Below, piece by piece: positions 16,480-25,160 of a DNA stretch of 64,000 nt. Within the stretch, counting starts at the first letter, position 1, and every line of letters begins with the position of its first letter. Location of the stretch: assembly GCF_022829285.1 (NCBI RefSeq), contig NZ_JAKSYI010000096.1, positions 1 to 64,000 on the forward strand, in the 5' to 3' direction. A program made the translations under genes and the position numbers. Source of the stretch: Methylobacterium sp. J-078. Its GTDB lineage: Bacteria; Pseudomonadota; Alphaproteobacteria; Rhizobiales; Beijerinckiaceae. A model generated the notes under the pieces. It was not told the DNA's origin, did no database searches, and saw only the letters and a list, made by a program, of their open reading frames with translations.

Positions 16480-17486
16480 GCGGCGCGGCCCTCGCCGAAC
16501 GGCCGGCGACCGGCGCCCAGCCCGTCGATGCCGCCCTGCGGGCACGCATCCTCGCGCTCCGCGACGGCCTTCTGCACGGGCTCATCGGCGCCGACGCCAT
16601 GGTCGAGCGCCTCCTCATCGGTCTCCTCACCGGTGGCCACCTCCTCATCGAGGGTGCGCCCGGCCTCGCCAAGACCCGCGCGGTCAAGCGCCTCTCGGAC
16701 GGGCTCGACGGCAGCTTCGCCCGCATCCAGTGCACCCCCGACCTGATGCCCGCCGATCTCACCGGCACCACCGTGTGGCGCCAGGATGCCGGCGATTTCG
16801 AGTTCCTGCCCGGTCCCCTGTTCCATTCCCTCGTCCTCGTCGACGAGGTGAACCGCGCGCCGCCGAAGGTGCAGTCGGCTCTGCTCGAGGCCATGGCGGA
16901 GGGGCAGATCACGGTCTCGGGCCACACCCATGCCCTGCCCGACCCGTTCATGGTGGTGGCGACCCAGAACCCGATCGAGCACGCGGGCACCTTCCCGCTG
17001 CCGGAGGCGCAGCTCGACCGCTTCCTCCTCCACGTCCTGGTGGAGATGCCCGACGAGGCCGCCGAGCGCCGCATCCTCGACCTCGTGGAGGGCGAGCTCA
17101 ACCACCACGCCGAGGCGATGCCGGTGCGGCTCTCCGTGGCGGAGATCCGCGCCGCCCGCGAGGCCGCCCTCGGCGTCTACGTCTCCCCGGCCCTCAAGGA
17201 TTATCTCGTGCGGCTGGTGGCCGGCACCCGCACCGATGCGGCGGCCCCGGATCTGCGCGCCGCCATCGAGCACCCGGCCTCCCCGCGCGGCACCCTGGCG
17301 CTGATGGTCGCCGGCAAGGCGCGGGCCTACCTGCGCGGCCGCGATCACGTGATCCCCGAGGATGTGGCGGAGCTCGCCGCCGACGCCCTGGCCCACCGCA
17401 TCGGCCTGACCTGGCGCGCCGCCGCCGAGGGCCAGACGGCGCGGGGCATCATCCGCGGCCTCGTCCAGCGGGTGCGGGCGCTCTGA
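16476..17486 (+). CDS. MoxR family AAA+ ATPase
   Basis: A 336-aa AAA+ chaperone. Walker A is EGAPGLAKT (about 59-67), Walker B LVLVDEVNRAP (about 117-127), sensor 1 VVATQNPIEH (about 155), and a C-terminal lid domain follows. MoxR proteins work with VWA-domain partners to insert metals or mature large complexes; MxaR does so for methanol dehydrogenase and the BatI type for aerotolerance. First gene of a seven-gene run encoding DUF58, DUF4381, two VWA, TPR and BatD-like proteins. The methanol dehydrogenase genes themselves are absent, so the client is unknown. Confidence 0.92.
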   Translation: MSGAALAERPATGAQPVDAALRARILALRDGLLHGLIGADAMVERLLIGLLTGGHLLIEGAPGLAKTRAVKRLSDGLDGSFARIQCTPDLMPADLTGTTVWRQDAGDFEFLPGPLFHSLVLVDEVNRAPPKVQSALLEAMAEGQITVSGHTHALPDPFMVVATQNPIEHAGTFPLPEAQLDRFLLHVLVEMPDEAAERRILDLVEGELNHHAEAMPVRLSVAEIRAAREAALGVYVSPALKDYLVRLVAGTRTDAAAPDLRAAIEHPASPRGTLALMVAGKARAYLRGRDHVIPEDVAELAADALAHRIGLTWRAAAEGQTARGIIRGLVQRVRAL

Positions 17487-17494
17487 GCGGGACC

Positions 17495-18451
17495 ATGACC
17501 GTGCCGAGCCCGGCCCAAGCCGCAGCCGCAGCCGCCCTGCCGGACACCGACCCGCTGATGGCGCCGGGCATCCACCTCTCCGGCGAGGCGCTGATGGGCC
17601 TGCGCCACCTCGCCCGGCGCGGAACCGGCCCGGCCACCCGGACGCTTGCGGGCCTGCCCGGCGGGATCGTGACGCGGCGGCGCGGACGCGGCTCGGAGCC
17701 CGACGACGTGCGCCTCTGGTCGGAGGGCGACGACCGCCGGCACATCGACCGCAACGCCACCGCCCGCACCGGCATCCTGCACGTGCGCACCCACCACGAC
17801 GAGCGCGACCGCGCCGTGGTGCTCCTCGCCGACGTCAGACCCTCGATGCTGTTCGGCACCCGCCGCGCCCTGCGCTCGGTGGCGGCGGCCGAGGCCCTGG
17901 TGCTGCTCGGCTGGCGCATCGTCGGCGACGGCGGCCGCATCGGCCTCGTGGCGGCGGGGGCCGGCGAGCCCGTGGTGGTGCGCCCGGCCGGCGGCGAGCG
18001 GGCGATGACCGCCCTCACGGGCGCCCTGGCGCTGGCCCACGCCCGGGCACTGGCCGACGACACCCGCGCGGACCCGCCCCTCGCACCCGCCCTGACCCTG
18101 GCCCAGAGCCTGCTGCCTTCCGGCGGCCACCTCGTCATCGGCAGCGCCCTCGACGGGCCGGGGGAGGATTTCGACCCGCTCCTGACGATCATGGCCGAGC
18201 GCCTATCGATCCGCCTCGTCCTCGTGAGCGACGCCTTCGAGCGCGCCCGGCCACCGGGCTTCTACCCCTTCGCCACGCCGGACGGGCGGCGCGGCACCGT
18301 GCAGGCGAGCCGGGCCGACCGGGCCTCCCCGGGCACCGACGCCCGCCTCATCGCCTATGCCCAGCGCGGAATCGCGGGCCTGCGCCTCGACGTCGAGGCC
18401 GGTCCGGAGGCCTACGCGCCGCTGATGGAGCGCCTCGATGCGATGCTGTAG
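17495..18451 (+). CDS. DUF58 protein (MxaS-like)
   Basis: A 318-aa DUF58 protein, a VWA-related fold without the usual membrane anchor. The DUF58 core is visible as EPDDVRLWSEGDDRRHIDRNATAR (about 70-93), followed by VVLLADVRPSMLFG (about 107-120), where the normal DxSxS metal site is reduced to DVRPS. Partner of MoxR ATPases in nearly all such clusters, probably an adaptor. It begins 8 bp after the moxR stop. Ala/Leu-rich with high GC, like its neighbours. Confidence 0.87.
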   Translation: MTVPSPAQAAAAAALPDTDPLMAPGIHLSGEALMGLRHLARRGTGPATRTLAGLPGGIVTRRRGRGSEPDDVRLWSEGDDRRHIDRNATARTGILHVRTHHDERDRAVVLLADVRPSMLFGTRRALRSVAAAEALVLLGWRIVGDGGRIGLVAAGAGEPVVVRPAGGERAMTALTGALALAHARALADDTRADPPLAPALTLAQSLLPSGGHLVIGSALDGPGEDFDPLLTIMAERLSIRLVLVSDAFERARPPGFYPFATPDGRRGTVQASRADRASPGTDARLIAYAQRGIAGLRLDVEAGPEAYAPLMERLDAML

Positions 18452-18478
18452 GGCGCCCCGCCGACCGGGAGCGGTCCG

Positions 18479-18937
18479 GTGACGCCCGATGTCCCGCCGG
18501 GCCTCGATCAGCTGCGCGGCCTGCACCTGCCCGCCGAGGCGGGGTCCACGCAAGGGGCGGTGATGCTCGCCATCGCGCTCGGGTTCACGGCGGCCCTGGT
18601 CCTCGGCCTGCTGCGGTGGCTGCGGGCGCGCCGGCGCGGCTCCGTCCGGCGCGCGGCCCTGGCCGAGCTGGCCGCCGCCAACGCCCTGCCGCCGGAGCGT
18701 CGCCGGGTCGCGCAGGCGCAGCTCCTGCGCCGCCTCGCCCGCACTCTCCAGGGCGACGCGGCGGCGGCTGCGCAGGGGACAGCCTGGGCCGCCACCCTCG
18801 ACGGGCTCTTCGCCACCACCTTCTTCACCGCCGGCGCGGGCCGGATCTTCACTGAGGGACTCTACCAGCGCGGCGCCCCCGAGCCCGGCCCGGTGGACGC
18901 CGAGCTGGCGCGGCTCTTTGCCCGGATCGGGGCCTGA
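18479..18937 (+). CDS. DUF4381-like single-pass membrane protein
   Basis: A 152-aa protein from a GTG start with GGGAG about 7 nt upstream. An N-terminal periplasmic piece (LDQLRGLHLPAEA) is followed by one membrane segment (about 23-41) and a cytoplasmic helical domain rich in Ala, Arg and Leu. Position between DUF58 and the first VWA gene and the GLDQLRGLHLP motif fit DUF4381. It corresponds in position, not clearly in sequence, to mxaA of the methanol oxidation cluster. Probably part of a membrane MoxR/VWA complex. Confidence 0.75.
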   Translation: MTPDVPPGLDQLRGLHLPAEAGSTQGAVMLAIALGFTAALVLGLLRWLRARRRGSVRRAALAELAAANALPPERRRVAQAQLLRRLARTLQGDAAAAAQGTAWAATLDGLFATTFFTAGAGRIFTEGLYQRGAPEPGPVDAELARLFARIGA

Positions 18938-18938
18938 C

Positions 18939-19964
18939 ATGCTGACGGGTCTCGCACCCCACTGGCTCACCGCCCTCGCCTCGGCCTTCGACCTCGCGAG
19001 CCCCTACGCGCTGCTGCTCCTGCCCCTGCCGCTCCTGGCGGCCCGGCTGATGCCGCCCGAGCGGGTCGGGGCGAGCGGCGCGCTCCGGGTGCCCCCCTCC
19101 CTGGTGGCCGAGGCCGCCCGGGGCGACAGCGTGGCGGCGCGCGGGCGCGGCCGCGCCATCCTGGTCTGGACCCTGTGGGCGGCCCTGGTGGTCGCCCTGG
19201 CGGGGCCCCGCCTCGTCCTGCCGGCCACCGCCCTGCCGGCCTCGGGCCGCGAGATCATGCTGGTGATGGACCTGTCCGGCTCGATGGAGCGGCGCGACTT
19301 CGCCCTCGACGGCCAGACCGTGACGCGCCTGACCGCCGTCAAGCGGGTCGGCACCGACTTCATCCGCCGCCGGGCCGGCGACCGCATCGGCCTCGTCATC
19401 TTCGCCAACGAATCCTACGTCGCCGCGAGCCCGAGCTTCGACACCGCCACCGTCGCCCGTGCCCTCGACGAGGCCACCATCGGCCTCGTCGGCCGCTCCA
19501 CCGGCATCGGCGACGGCCTCGGCCTCGCCCTCAAGCGCCTGACCCCGGCCGGGCCGGAGGCCGAGGGCGCGCCGCCCGCCACCGCCAAGGTGGTGATCCT
19601 GATGACCGACGGCGCCAACAATGCGGGCCAGACCACGCCCCGGGACGTGGCCGGCCTCGCCAAGGAGCTCGGCGTCCGCGTCCACACCATCGCGCTGGGC
19701 CCCCGCGACCTCTCCAACGCCGAGGGCGAGCAGGACGTGGTCGACACCGAGACCTTGCGGGACATCGCGGACCTCACCGGCGGCCGGATGTTTCGCGTGA
19801 AAACCACCGAGGACCTCGTCGCCATGGCCAACGCCATCGACGACATTGAGGGCGGCCGCGCCAAGGCGCCGCCGGTGCCGCTGCGGAAAGACCTCTGGCC
19901 CTGGCCCGCCGCCCTCGCCTTCCTGGCCGCGGCCGGCCTCCTCGCGTCGCGGCGGACCGCATGA
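18939..19964 (+). CDS. VWA-domain membrane protein (BatA/MxaC-like)
   Basis: 341 aa. Two N-terminal membrane segments (about 20-38 and 73-90) precede a von Willebrand A domain. The metal-ion-dependent adhesion site is complete: DLSGSM (about 108-113), the threonine in STGIGDGLGL (about 189) and the aspartate in LMTDGANN (about 219-226). A final membrane helix sits at the C-terminus before RRTA. The VWA domain faces the periplasm. Typical BatA/MxaC architecture. It starts one base after the DUF4381 stop. Confidence 0.9.
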   Translation: MLTGLAPHWLTALASAFDLASPYALLLLPLPLLAARLMPPERVGASGALRVPPSLVAEAARGDSVAARGRGRAILVWTLWAALVVALAGPRLVLPATALPASGREIMLVMDLSGSMERRDFALDGQTVTRLTAVKRVGTDFIRRRAGDRIGLVIFANESYVAASPSFDTATVARALDEATIGLVGRSTGIGDGLGLALKRLTPAGPEAEGAPPATAKVVILMTDGANNAGQTTPRDVAGLAKELGVRVHTIALGPRDLSNAEGEQDVVDTETLRDIADLTGGRMFRVKTTEDLVAMANAIDDIEGGRAKAPPVPLRKDLWPWPAALAFLAAAGLLASRRTA

Positions 19965-20902
19965 GCCTCCTCGACACATTCCTCGGGACCTGCGCTATCC
20001 TGCGGCCCTGGTGGCTGGTGGCGATTCCCCTCGTGGCCGCCCTGGCGCTGCGCGCCGCCTGGCGCTCGGCGCCGCTGGGCGACTGGACCCGGGCCGTCGA
20101 TCCCGGCCTGATGGCACTGCTCGCCCGGCGTGGGGCGGTGCTGGGCGGGCGCCGGCAGGCGAACCTCGCCGCGGCGATCGCGGCCGGGCTCGTCGCCCTG
20201 GCCCTCACCGGCCCGGCGGTGGAGCGCCCGGACGCCGCGACCTTCCGCAATCTCGACGCCACCGTGGTGGTGGTCGACCTGTCGCGCTCCATCGCGGAGG
20301 GCGGGCACCTGAAGGACGTGCGCCAGGTCGCACAGGGCGCGGCCGAGGCCGCCGGCACCCGCAGCGTCGCCGTGGTGGTCTATGCCGGGGACAGCTATCT
20401 CGCCGCCCCGCCCACCACCGACCGGGACGCCCTCGCCTCGACCCTCTTCGCCCTCGACGGCGACACCGTGCCGGACCGGGGCACCCATCCCGAGCGCGGC
20501 CTCGCCCTGGCCCGCCGCACCCTGGAGGAGGCCGGCGTGATCGCGGGCGACGTGGTCCTCGTCACCGACGGCGACGGCATCGGCGACGCGGCCTTACGCG
20601 AGGCCACCGCGATCCGGGCCAAGGGCTGGCACCTGCACGGGCTCTTCGTGCCCGCCGGGCCCGGCCTGCCGGCGGGCTCGCCCAAGCCCGACCGGGGCGC
20701 CCTCGAGCGCCTGACCGACGCGGGCGCGGGCCGCTTCGCCCTCCTCGACAGCCCCGCCCCGGTCCTCGACGCGGTCGGCGCCAGCACCGCCCAGCACCTT
20801 GCCGCCGGGGGCTACACCGTGCTGGCCTTCGCCGATCTCGGGCGCTGGCTCGTGCTGCTAGCCCTGCTGCCGGCCCTCGTCCTATTCCGCAGGAGCGCCT
20901 GA
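19961..20902 (+). CDS. Second VWA-domain membrane protein (BatB/MxaL-like)
   Basis: 313 aa with N-terminal membrane segments (about 15-33 and 67-85), a VWA domain and a C-terminal helix (about 288-308). The metal site is DLSRS (about 106-110) with VTDGDGIGD later, so it is degenerate only at the glycine. It overlaps the previous gene by 4 nt (ATGA) and the next by one (TGATG), indicating coupled translation. Two different VWA proteins in one operon is the BatA-BatB arrangement, and also that of mxaC-mxaL. Confidence 0.87.
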   Translation: MSLLDTFLGTCAILRPWWLVAIPLVAALALRAAWRSAPLGDWTRAVDPGLMALLARRGAVLGGRRQANLAAAIAAGLVALALTGPAVERPDAATFRNLDATVVVVDLSRSIAEGGHLKDVRQVAQGAAEAAGTRSVAVVVYAGDSYLAAPPTTDRDALASTLFALDGDTVPDRGTHPERGLALARRTLEEAGVIAGDVVLVTDGDGIGDAALREATAIRAKGWHLHGLFVPAGPGLPAGSPKPDRGALERLTDAGAGRFALLDSPAPVLDAVGASTAQHLAAGGYTVLAFADLGRWLVLLALLPALVLFRRSA

Positions 20903-21810
20903 TGGCGATCGGTTCGTTGTCCGCCCGCCTGCCCGTTCTTCCCCAGGGGTGGACCCGCTGGGCGCGGCTGGGCGCCCTCGGGCTCGCGGGTGCGGGCATC
21001 CTCGGCCTCACCGCCACGGCGCAGCCGCGCACCAGCCTCGGCCGCGCCCTGATGGGGGCCGGGCTGCCCGGGGCCGCCGCCTGGGTGCTCGACGATCCGG
21101 CCTGGCGCGGCCCGGCCCTCTACCAGGCCGGGCGCTACACGGAAGCCGCCGCCCTGTTCCGCAACGGCGGCCGGCGCAACGCCTACAACCTCGGCAACGC
21201 ACTCGCGAAATCCGGCGACCTGCAGGGGGCGCTCGACGCCTACGACGCCGCGCTCCAATACAACCCGCGCGACGCCGACGCGCAGGCCAACCGCTCGCTG
21301 ATCGCCCGCCTCGTCGACGAGGGCGCGGGCGATCTCGGCAAGGGCGGCGGCGTGGCCAACGCCACCGCCACGGTGGGCGCGCGCTACAACAAGACCTCGA
21401 ACCAGGACCCCAACGACGACACTCAAGCCACCTCCAGCGGCGAGGGCCTGGCCGGCAACAAGGAGGGCGGCACCACCTCCTCGACGCCGGGCAACAGCAA
21501 GGTGGCCCGGCGCGGCAAGGCCGAGCAGGTCTCGGTGGATTCCGGCAAGGGCGAGGCCCGCGGCTCGGCCAGCGACGCGGCGGGGCGGGGCCGCACGGGG
21601 GCGGGCTCCGCCATGGTCGCGGCCGCCCCCGAGCGGGAGGTGCGCCGGGTGACGAAGAGCTTCGAGGCCCACGAGATCCGCCCCGACCGCCTCTGGCTGC
21701 AGACCCTGCCGGACGATCCCGGACGCTATCTCAAGCTGCGCCTGAAGGCGGAGCACGCGGCCCGCGTCGAGGCCGGCACGGCGGTGCCCGGTGGGAGCAA
21801 TCCATGGTGA
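20902..21810 (+). CDS. TPR-repeat membrane protein (BatC/MxaK-like)
   Basis: 302 aa. An N-terminal membrane segment (about 24-42) precedes two TPR-type helices (YQAGRYTEAAALF, AYNLGNALAKSGDLQGALDAYDAAL, about 74-118). A long low-complexity linker rich in Asn, Gly, Ser and Thr follows (about 145-205). The conserved end is RVTKSFEAHEIRPDRLWLQ. In Bat operons the TPR protein forms a periplasmic scaffold with the VWA proteins. Here TPR and VWA parts are separate genes rather than fused. Confidence 0.82.
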   Translation: MAIGSLSARLPVLPQGWTRWARLGALGLAGAGILGLTATAQPRTSLGRALMGAGLPGAAAWVLDDPAWRGPALYQAGRYTEAAALFRNGGRRNAYNLGNALAKSGDLQGALDAYDAALQYNPRDADAQANRSLIARLVDEGAGDLGKGGGVANATATVGARYNKTSNQDPNDDTQATSSGEGLAGNKEGGTTSSTPGNSKVARRGKAEQVSVDSGKGEARGSASDAAGRGRTGAGSAMVAAAPEREVRRVTKSFEAHEIRPDRLWLQTLPDDPGRYLKLRLKAEHAARVEAGTAVPGGSNPW

Positions 21811-23120
21811 GCGTTCGGTCCGCGTTTCGGAATCGGCGTGGCGTCCTCGCGGCCGGCCTCGCCTTCGTCCTCCTCGCCCCCCTCCCCCTCCGCGCCGAGA
21901 TCGGCCCCGGCGACCTCACCCTCACGGTGACGCCGGAGCGCAACGGCAACGCCGATCCGTTCTCCCGTGAGATGGTGCTGCTGCGCATCCACGGGGTCTA
22001 CCGCCAGCCGATCCTGCTGGAGGAGGTGATCCAGCCGTCGCTGGCCAATTTCAGCTGGACGCAGCTCGGCCGCGACGCCTGGTCGAAGACCCGCCTGCCC
22101 GACGGGCAGGTGGCCATCGCCTTCGACCGCGTGGTGGCGATCTTCCCGCACCATCCGGGCGACTTCACCATCGATCCGTTCCTGCACCGCCTCACCGTCA
22201 ACGACGGCGGCAAGCGGGTCGTGGTCGACGTGCCCTCGGCCCCGGTCACCTTGCCCGTCGCCACCTGGACGAAGCCGGTGGGCGGGCCGGACGCCAAGGA
22301 GCCCTGGTGGCTGCCGGCCAAGGACGTGACGATCACGGATTCCTGGAGCCCCGACCCCGAGACGGTGAAGCTCGGCGAGACCACCCGGCGCATCGTTACC
22401 CTGGAGGCGCAGGGCATGGTCGCGGAAGGGTTGCCGCCCCGGCCCGTGATGCGCACGCGCGGCATCCTCACCTTCGCGGGGCCGGTCACCCGCGAGACCC
22501 TGATCACCCCCTCGGGACCCGTGGCCCGCGTGACCTACCAGTGGGACGTGCGCCCCGCGATCGAGGAGATCATCCCCCTCGACGCGATCGTCATCCCGTG
22601 GTTCGACACCGTCTCGCGCACCCTGCGCGAGGCCGAGATCCCCGCCCGCCAGATCGGCGGCGGACTGCCCGACCGGGACGACGAGGCGAAACCCGTCCTC
22701 GCGGCCTCCCCGATCGTCGTCGCCTCCGCCGCGGTGACGGCCTTCGGCCTCGGTCTCGCCCTGCTCGGCTTCGGCTCCGGGGGCGCCGGGCGCCGGCGCC
22801 TCGACGGCCGCACCCGGCGCGCCCTGCGCCGGGCCGCCACGGCGCGCGACCCCCGCGCCTTTCGCGCCGCGCTGGCACCCGCCCTCCAGGGAGACCCGGA
22901 CCTCGCACGGGCCTGGCGCCGGCAGCCCGACATCGCCGCCGGACTCGACGCCCTCGACCGGTCGCTCTACGCGCCCGGCGCCCCGGAGACGCAGGGTCCG
23001 GGCCCCGATCTCGCCGGGCTCGCGGCGGGACTGTCGCGGCCCGTCAGGATGCCGCCGACGGCCGCTCATCCGCCGGATCGCCTCGCCCCCCTCGACGGTT
23101 CCGCCGCCCCGCGCCGGTGA
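21804..23120 (+). CDS. BatD-like protein
   Basis: 438 aa with a signal peptide (residues 1-29, cleavage after LRA). A beta-rich periplasmic part starts GDLTLTVTPERNGNADPF and contains YRQPILLEEVIQPSLANFSW. One membrane helix (about 309-330, ASPIVVASAAVTAFGLGLAL) leads to an Arg/Ala-rich cytoplasmic tail. It matches the general layout of BatD/oxygen-tolerance proteins. Last gene of the operon, overlapping the TPR gene by 7 nt; the phosphatase gene beyond it is convergent. Confidence 0.78.
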   Translation: MVSVRSAFRNRRGVLAAGLAFVLLAPLPLRAEIGPGDLTLTVTPERNGNADPFSREMVLLRIHGVYRQPILLEEVIQPSLANFSWTQLGRDAWSKTRLPDGQVAIAFDRVVAIFPHHPGDFTIDPFLHRLTVNDGGKRVVVDVPSAPVTLPVATWTKPVGGPDAKEPWWLPAKDVTITDSWSPDPETVKLGETTRRIVTLEAQGMVAEGLPPRPVMRTRGILTFAGPVTRETLITPSGPVARVTYQWDVRPAIEEIIPLDAIVIPWFDTVSRTLREAEIPARQIGGGLPDRDDEAKPVLAASPIVVASAAVTAFGLGLALLGFGSGGAGRRRLDGRTRRALRRAATARDPRAFRAALAPALQGDPDLARAWRRQPDIAAGLDALDRSLYAPGAPETQGPGPDLAGLAAGLSRPVRMPPTAAHPPDRLAPLDGSAAPRR

Positions 23121-23126
23121 GGGCGG

Positions 23127-23858
23127 CTATTCCCGCCGCAGGAGGCGGTCGACGATGAGGTTCGACCAGCGCCGGTCCTTCATGGAGGCTTCGAGGGCGG
23201 CGGGGTCGTAGCGGGTTCGGACCCAGTCCTCGAAGCCGATGGGCGCGCGGGCGGCCGCTTCGAGATAGGCCCTGAAGAAGTGGCCCAGGATGCCGGTCTT
23301 GGCCTGCCGGACATGGCCGTAGCGCAGCGCGAGCTGGCGCATGGCCTGGGCGGGCGCCACCTGCTCCTGGAACACGAGGTAGAGGGCGGCGGCGAGGCCC
23401 GCGCGGTCGGCGCCGGACTTGCAGTGGATCAGGGCCGGATACTGGATCGTCTCGAAGATCCGCTTCAAGTCGAGGATGGTTTGGGGCTCGGGCGCCGCGC
23501 GGGAGCGCAGGGTGATGGTCCGGAGGTCGAGGCCCAGGGCCCGGCAGCGCTCCTGCGCCAGCGGCCAGGAGCCGTATTCCGGCTCGCCGCGCAGGCAGAC
23601 GAGGGTCCGGATGCCGTCCCGGGCCATGCGGGTGATCTGGTGGGGGGCGGGCTGCGCCGAGCGCCAGAGGCGGCCGGCGCCGACCCGGTGCCGGTTGAGG
23701 TAGACCAGCCGGAACAGGCCGTGATCCCGGAGGAGCATGTTCGCCCAGGCCCGCAAGCGGTCGCCGCGCCCGGTGATGGGCCGCTCCCAGCGCGCGATCC
23801 GAGCGAGGCGCTCCACGTTGCGGCGCTCGTAGTCCCGGCCTCGACCCCATCGCGCCAT
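23127..23858 (-). CDS. Dual-specificity/tyrosine phosphatase-like protein
   Basis: A 243-aa cysteine phosphatase. The signature HCKSGADRAG (Cys146, Arg152; HC-x5-R) is intact, with SAQPAP and TLVCLRGEPE upstream forming the rest of the site. Bacterial members next to LPS glycosyltransferase genes have been tied to envelope sugar phosphates, but protein or lipid substrates are equally possible. It follows the WaaE-like glycosyltransferase gene by 14 bp on the same strand, so the two form a small operon. Confidence 0.85.
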   Translation of the reverse strand: MARWGRGRDYERRNVERLARIARWERPITGRGDRLRAWANMLLRDHGLFRLVYLNRHRVGAGRLWRSAQPAPHQITRMARDGIRTLVCLRGEPEYGSWPLAQERCRALGLDLRTITLRSRAAPEPQTILDLKRIFETIQYPALIHCKSGADRAGLAAALYLVFQEQVAPAQAMRQLALRYGHVRQAKTGILGHFFRAYLEAAARAPIGFEDWVRTRYDPAALEASMKDRRWSNLIVDRLLRRE

Positions 23859-23872
23859 GATCCGGCCGATCC

Positions 23873-24655
23873 TCAGCGCGTCCGTTCCTTGGGGAAGTGC
23901 AGGATCGCCAGGCGATAGGTCCGCAGCATGGCGATGGTGATGGCCACGATGAACCCGTACACGCCGCCGGTGACGTGCCGCTTCATGAAATAATACTTGA
24001 AGAAGACCAGCAGCGGCTCGAAGGCGATCCGCACGGGGGTCAGGGGCGATTTTTTCTTAACCTCCCCGGTCTGCAACCGATAATAGAGAATATTCTTTTC
24101 CACCAGATGCGCGATCGAGCGGATCGACTGGTGAAAGATCGGCGCGCGGATCCGGCCCCTGTGGGCGGCCGGGATCTTCACCTCGTCGAAGACGGCGCTG
24201 TCGGGGAAGCGGCAGCGGGTCCGGTCATAGAGGCGGACATAGGTGTGGTAGTCGGCGAAGGGGCGTGGCCGCGCATCGCCGGGATAGACCTGGGTGATCC
24301 TGAACTCGAACCCGTGGATGTCCTCGGGGATCGGCGCCGCGAGCAGGCGCGCCAGTTCCGCGCGGGTCGCCTCCGTGAGCCACTCGTCCGCGTCGAGATT
24401 GAGGATCCAGTCGTGGCTCGCCATCGTCTCGGCGAAGCGCTTCTGCTGACCGTAGCCTTCCCAGTCGCGGTGGAGGCAGGTCGCCCCGAAATCCCGGCAG
24501 ATCTCCAGGGTGCCGTCGGTGCTTCCGGAATCGACCACGATGATCTCGGAGACGAGGCCCCGCACGCTCTCGAGGCAGCGCAGGATGCGGTCGGCCTCGT
24601 TCTTCGTGATGATCGTGCACGTAACGGGTCGTCGTAGGGCCGGATCAGGCTTCAC
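23873..24655 (-). CDS. Glycosyltransferase family 2, LPS core type (WaaE/KdtX-like)
   Basis: 260 aa from a GTG start with GGGAAG about 8 nt upstream; the in-frame extension beyond it is Arg-rich and not family-like. GT-A motifs are VTCTIITKNEADRI (11-24), VVDSGSTDGT (40-49) and the DxD in LNLDADEWL (86-94). VFFKYYFMKRHVTGG near the C-terminus is typical of WaaE/KdtX-type enzymes that add a hexose to the LPS inner core. The codons around 24040-24110 are unusually AT-rich for this genome, hinting at acquisition or an AT-rich lysine/tyrosine patch. Confidence 0.85.
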   Translation of the reverse strand: MKPDPALRRPVTCTIITKNEADRILRCLESVRGLVSEIIVVDSGSTDGTLEICRDFGATCLHRDWEGYGQQKRFAETMASHDWILNLDADEWLTEATRAELARLLAAPIPEDIHGFEFRITQVYPGDARPRPFADYHTYVRLYDRTRCRFPDSAVFDEVKIPAAHRGRIRAPIFHQSIRSIAHLVEKNILYYRLQTGEVKKKSPLTPVRIAFEPLLVFFKYYFMKRHVTGGVYGFIVAITIAMLRTYRLAILHFPKERTR

Positions 24656-24785
24656 CTGGGGATCTTCCCGTCGCTGGTCCCCGGCTTCGTAGCGGCGGGA
24701 CCGGCGTTTCACAACTCGCCCGAAGGCTCGGCACCGGCCGCCCGGCGCGGCGCACCGGGCGGGGTGGGACGAGCGGGCCGCGCGC

Positions 24786-25040
24786 CTACTTCTTGTCGTG
24801 GCTGTGGCCGTGGGCATGTCCGTCATTGGCCGAGTGTACCGGCTTGCCGTCGCGGGTCAGTTCGCGCCCCTCGCTGACGCGCGGGTCGTCGCGATGGGCG
24901 GGCCCCCCCGAGACACCGCCCGTGTTCGGGATGGGGAGGGTGGGATTGGCTGCGTTGCCGTGGCCGTCGATGGCGGCGGCGGGACCCGCCAGGGCGGTCA
25001 TCACCGCGAGGGAGAGCAGGGTGGTCATGGTACGGGTCAT
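24786..25040 (-). CDS. Small exported His-rich protein
   Basis: 84 aa with a signal peptide (cleavage after GPAAA at about 23). The mature protein is Gly/Asn/Pro-rich and ends in a histidine cluster, HSANDGHAHGHSHDKK, with further His at DGHGN and PAHRDD. Such tails bind divalent metals. It follows the sensor kinase gene by about 120 bp on the same strand, so it may be controlled by that system. Function otherwise unknown. Confidence 0.7.
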   Translation of the reverse strand: MTRTMTTLLSLAVMTALAGPAAAIDGHGNAANPTLPIPNTGGVSGGPAHRDDPRVSEGRELTRDGKPVHSANDGHAHGHSHDKK

Positions 25041-25160
25041 CGGTTCGTCCTCGTTGTCCGCGGCATCGTCGGCCGCGTCGAGGTGGGAGATGGGCCCGCC
25101 GCTTGGCTGCCGATTGCCGGAAGTATGACGAAGTATGTCCGACGCGACCGCAGGCCGCCC

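Noticed and set aside
16476..23120. The methanol dehydrogenase (mxa) cluster itself
   Set aside because: MoxR, DUF58, VWA and TPR genes are similar in type, but mxaF, mxaJ, mxaG and mxaI are absent here, so gene symbols mxaR-L were not given.
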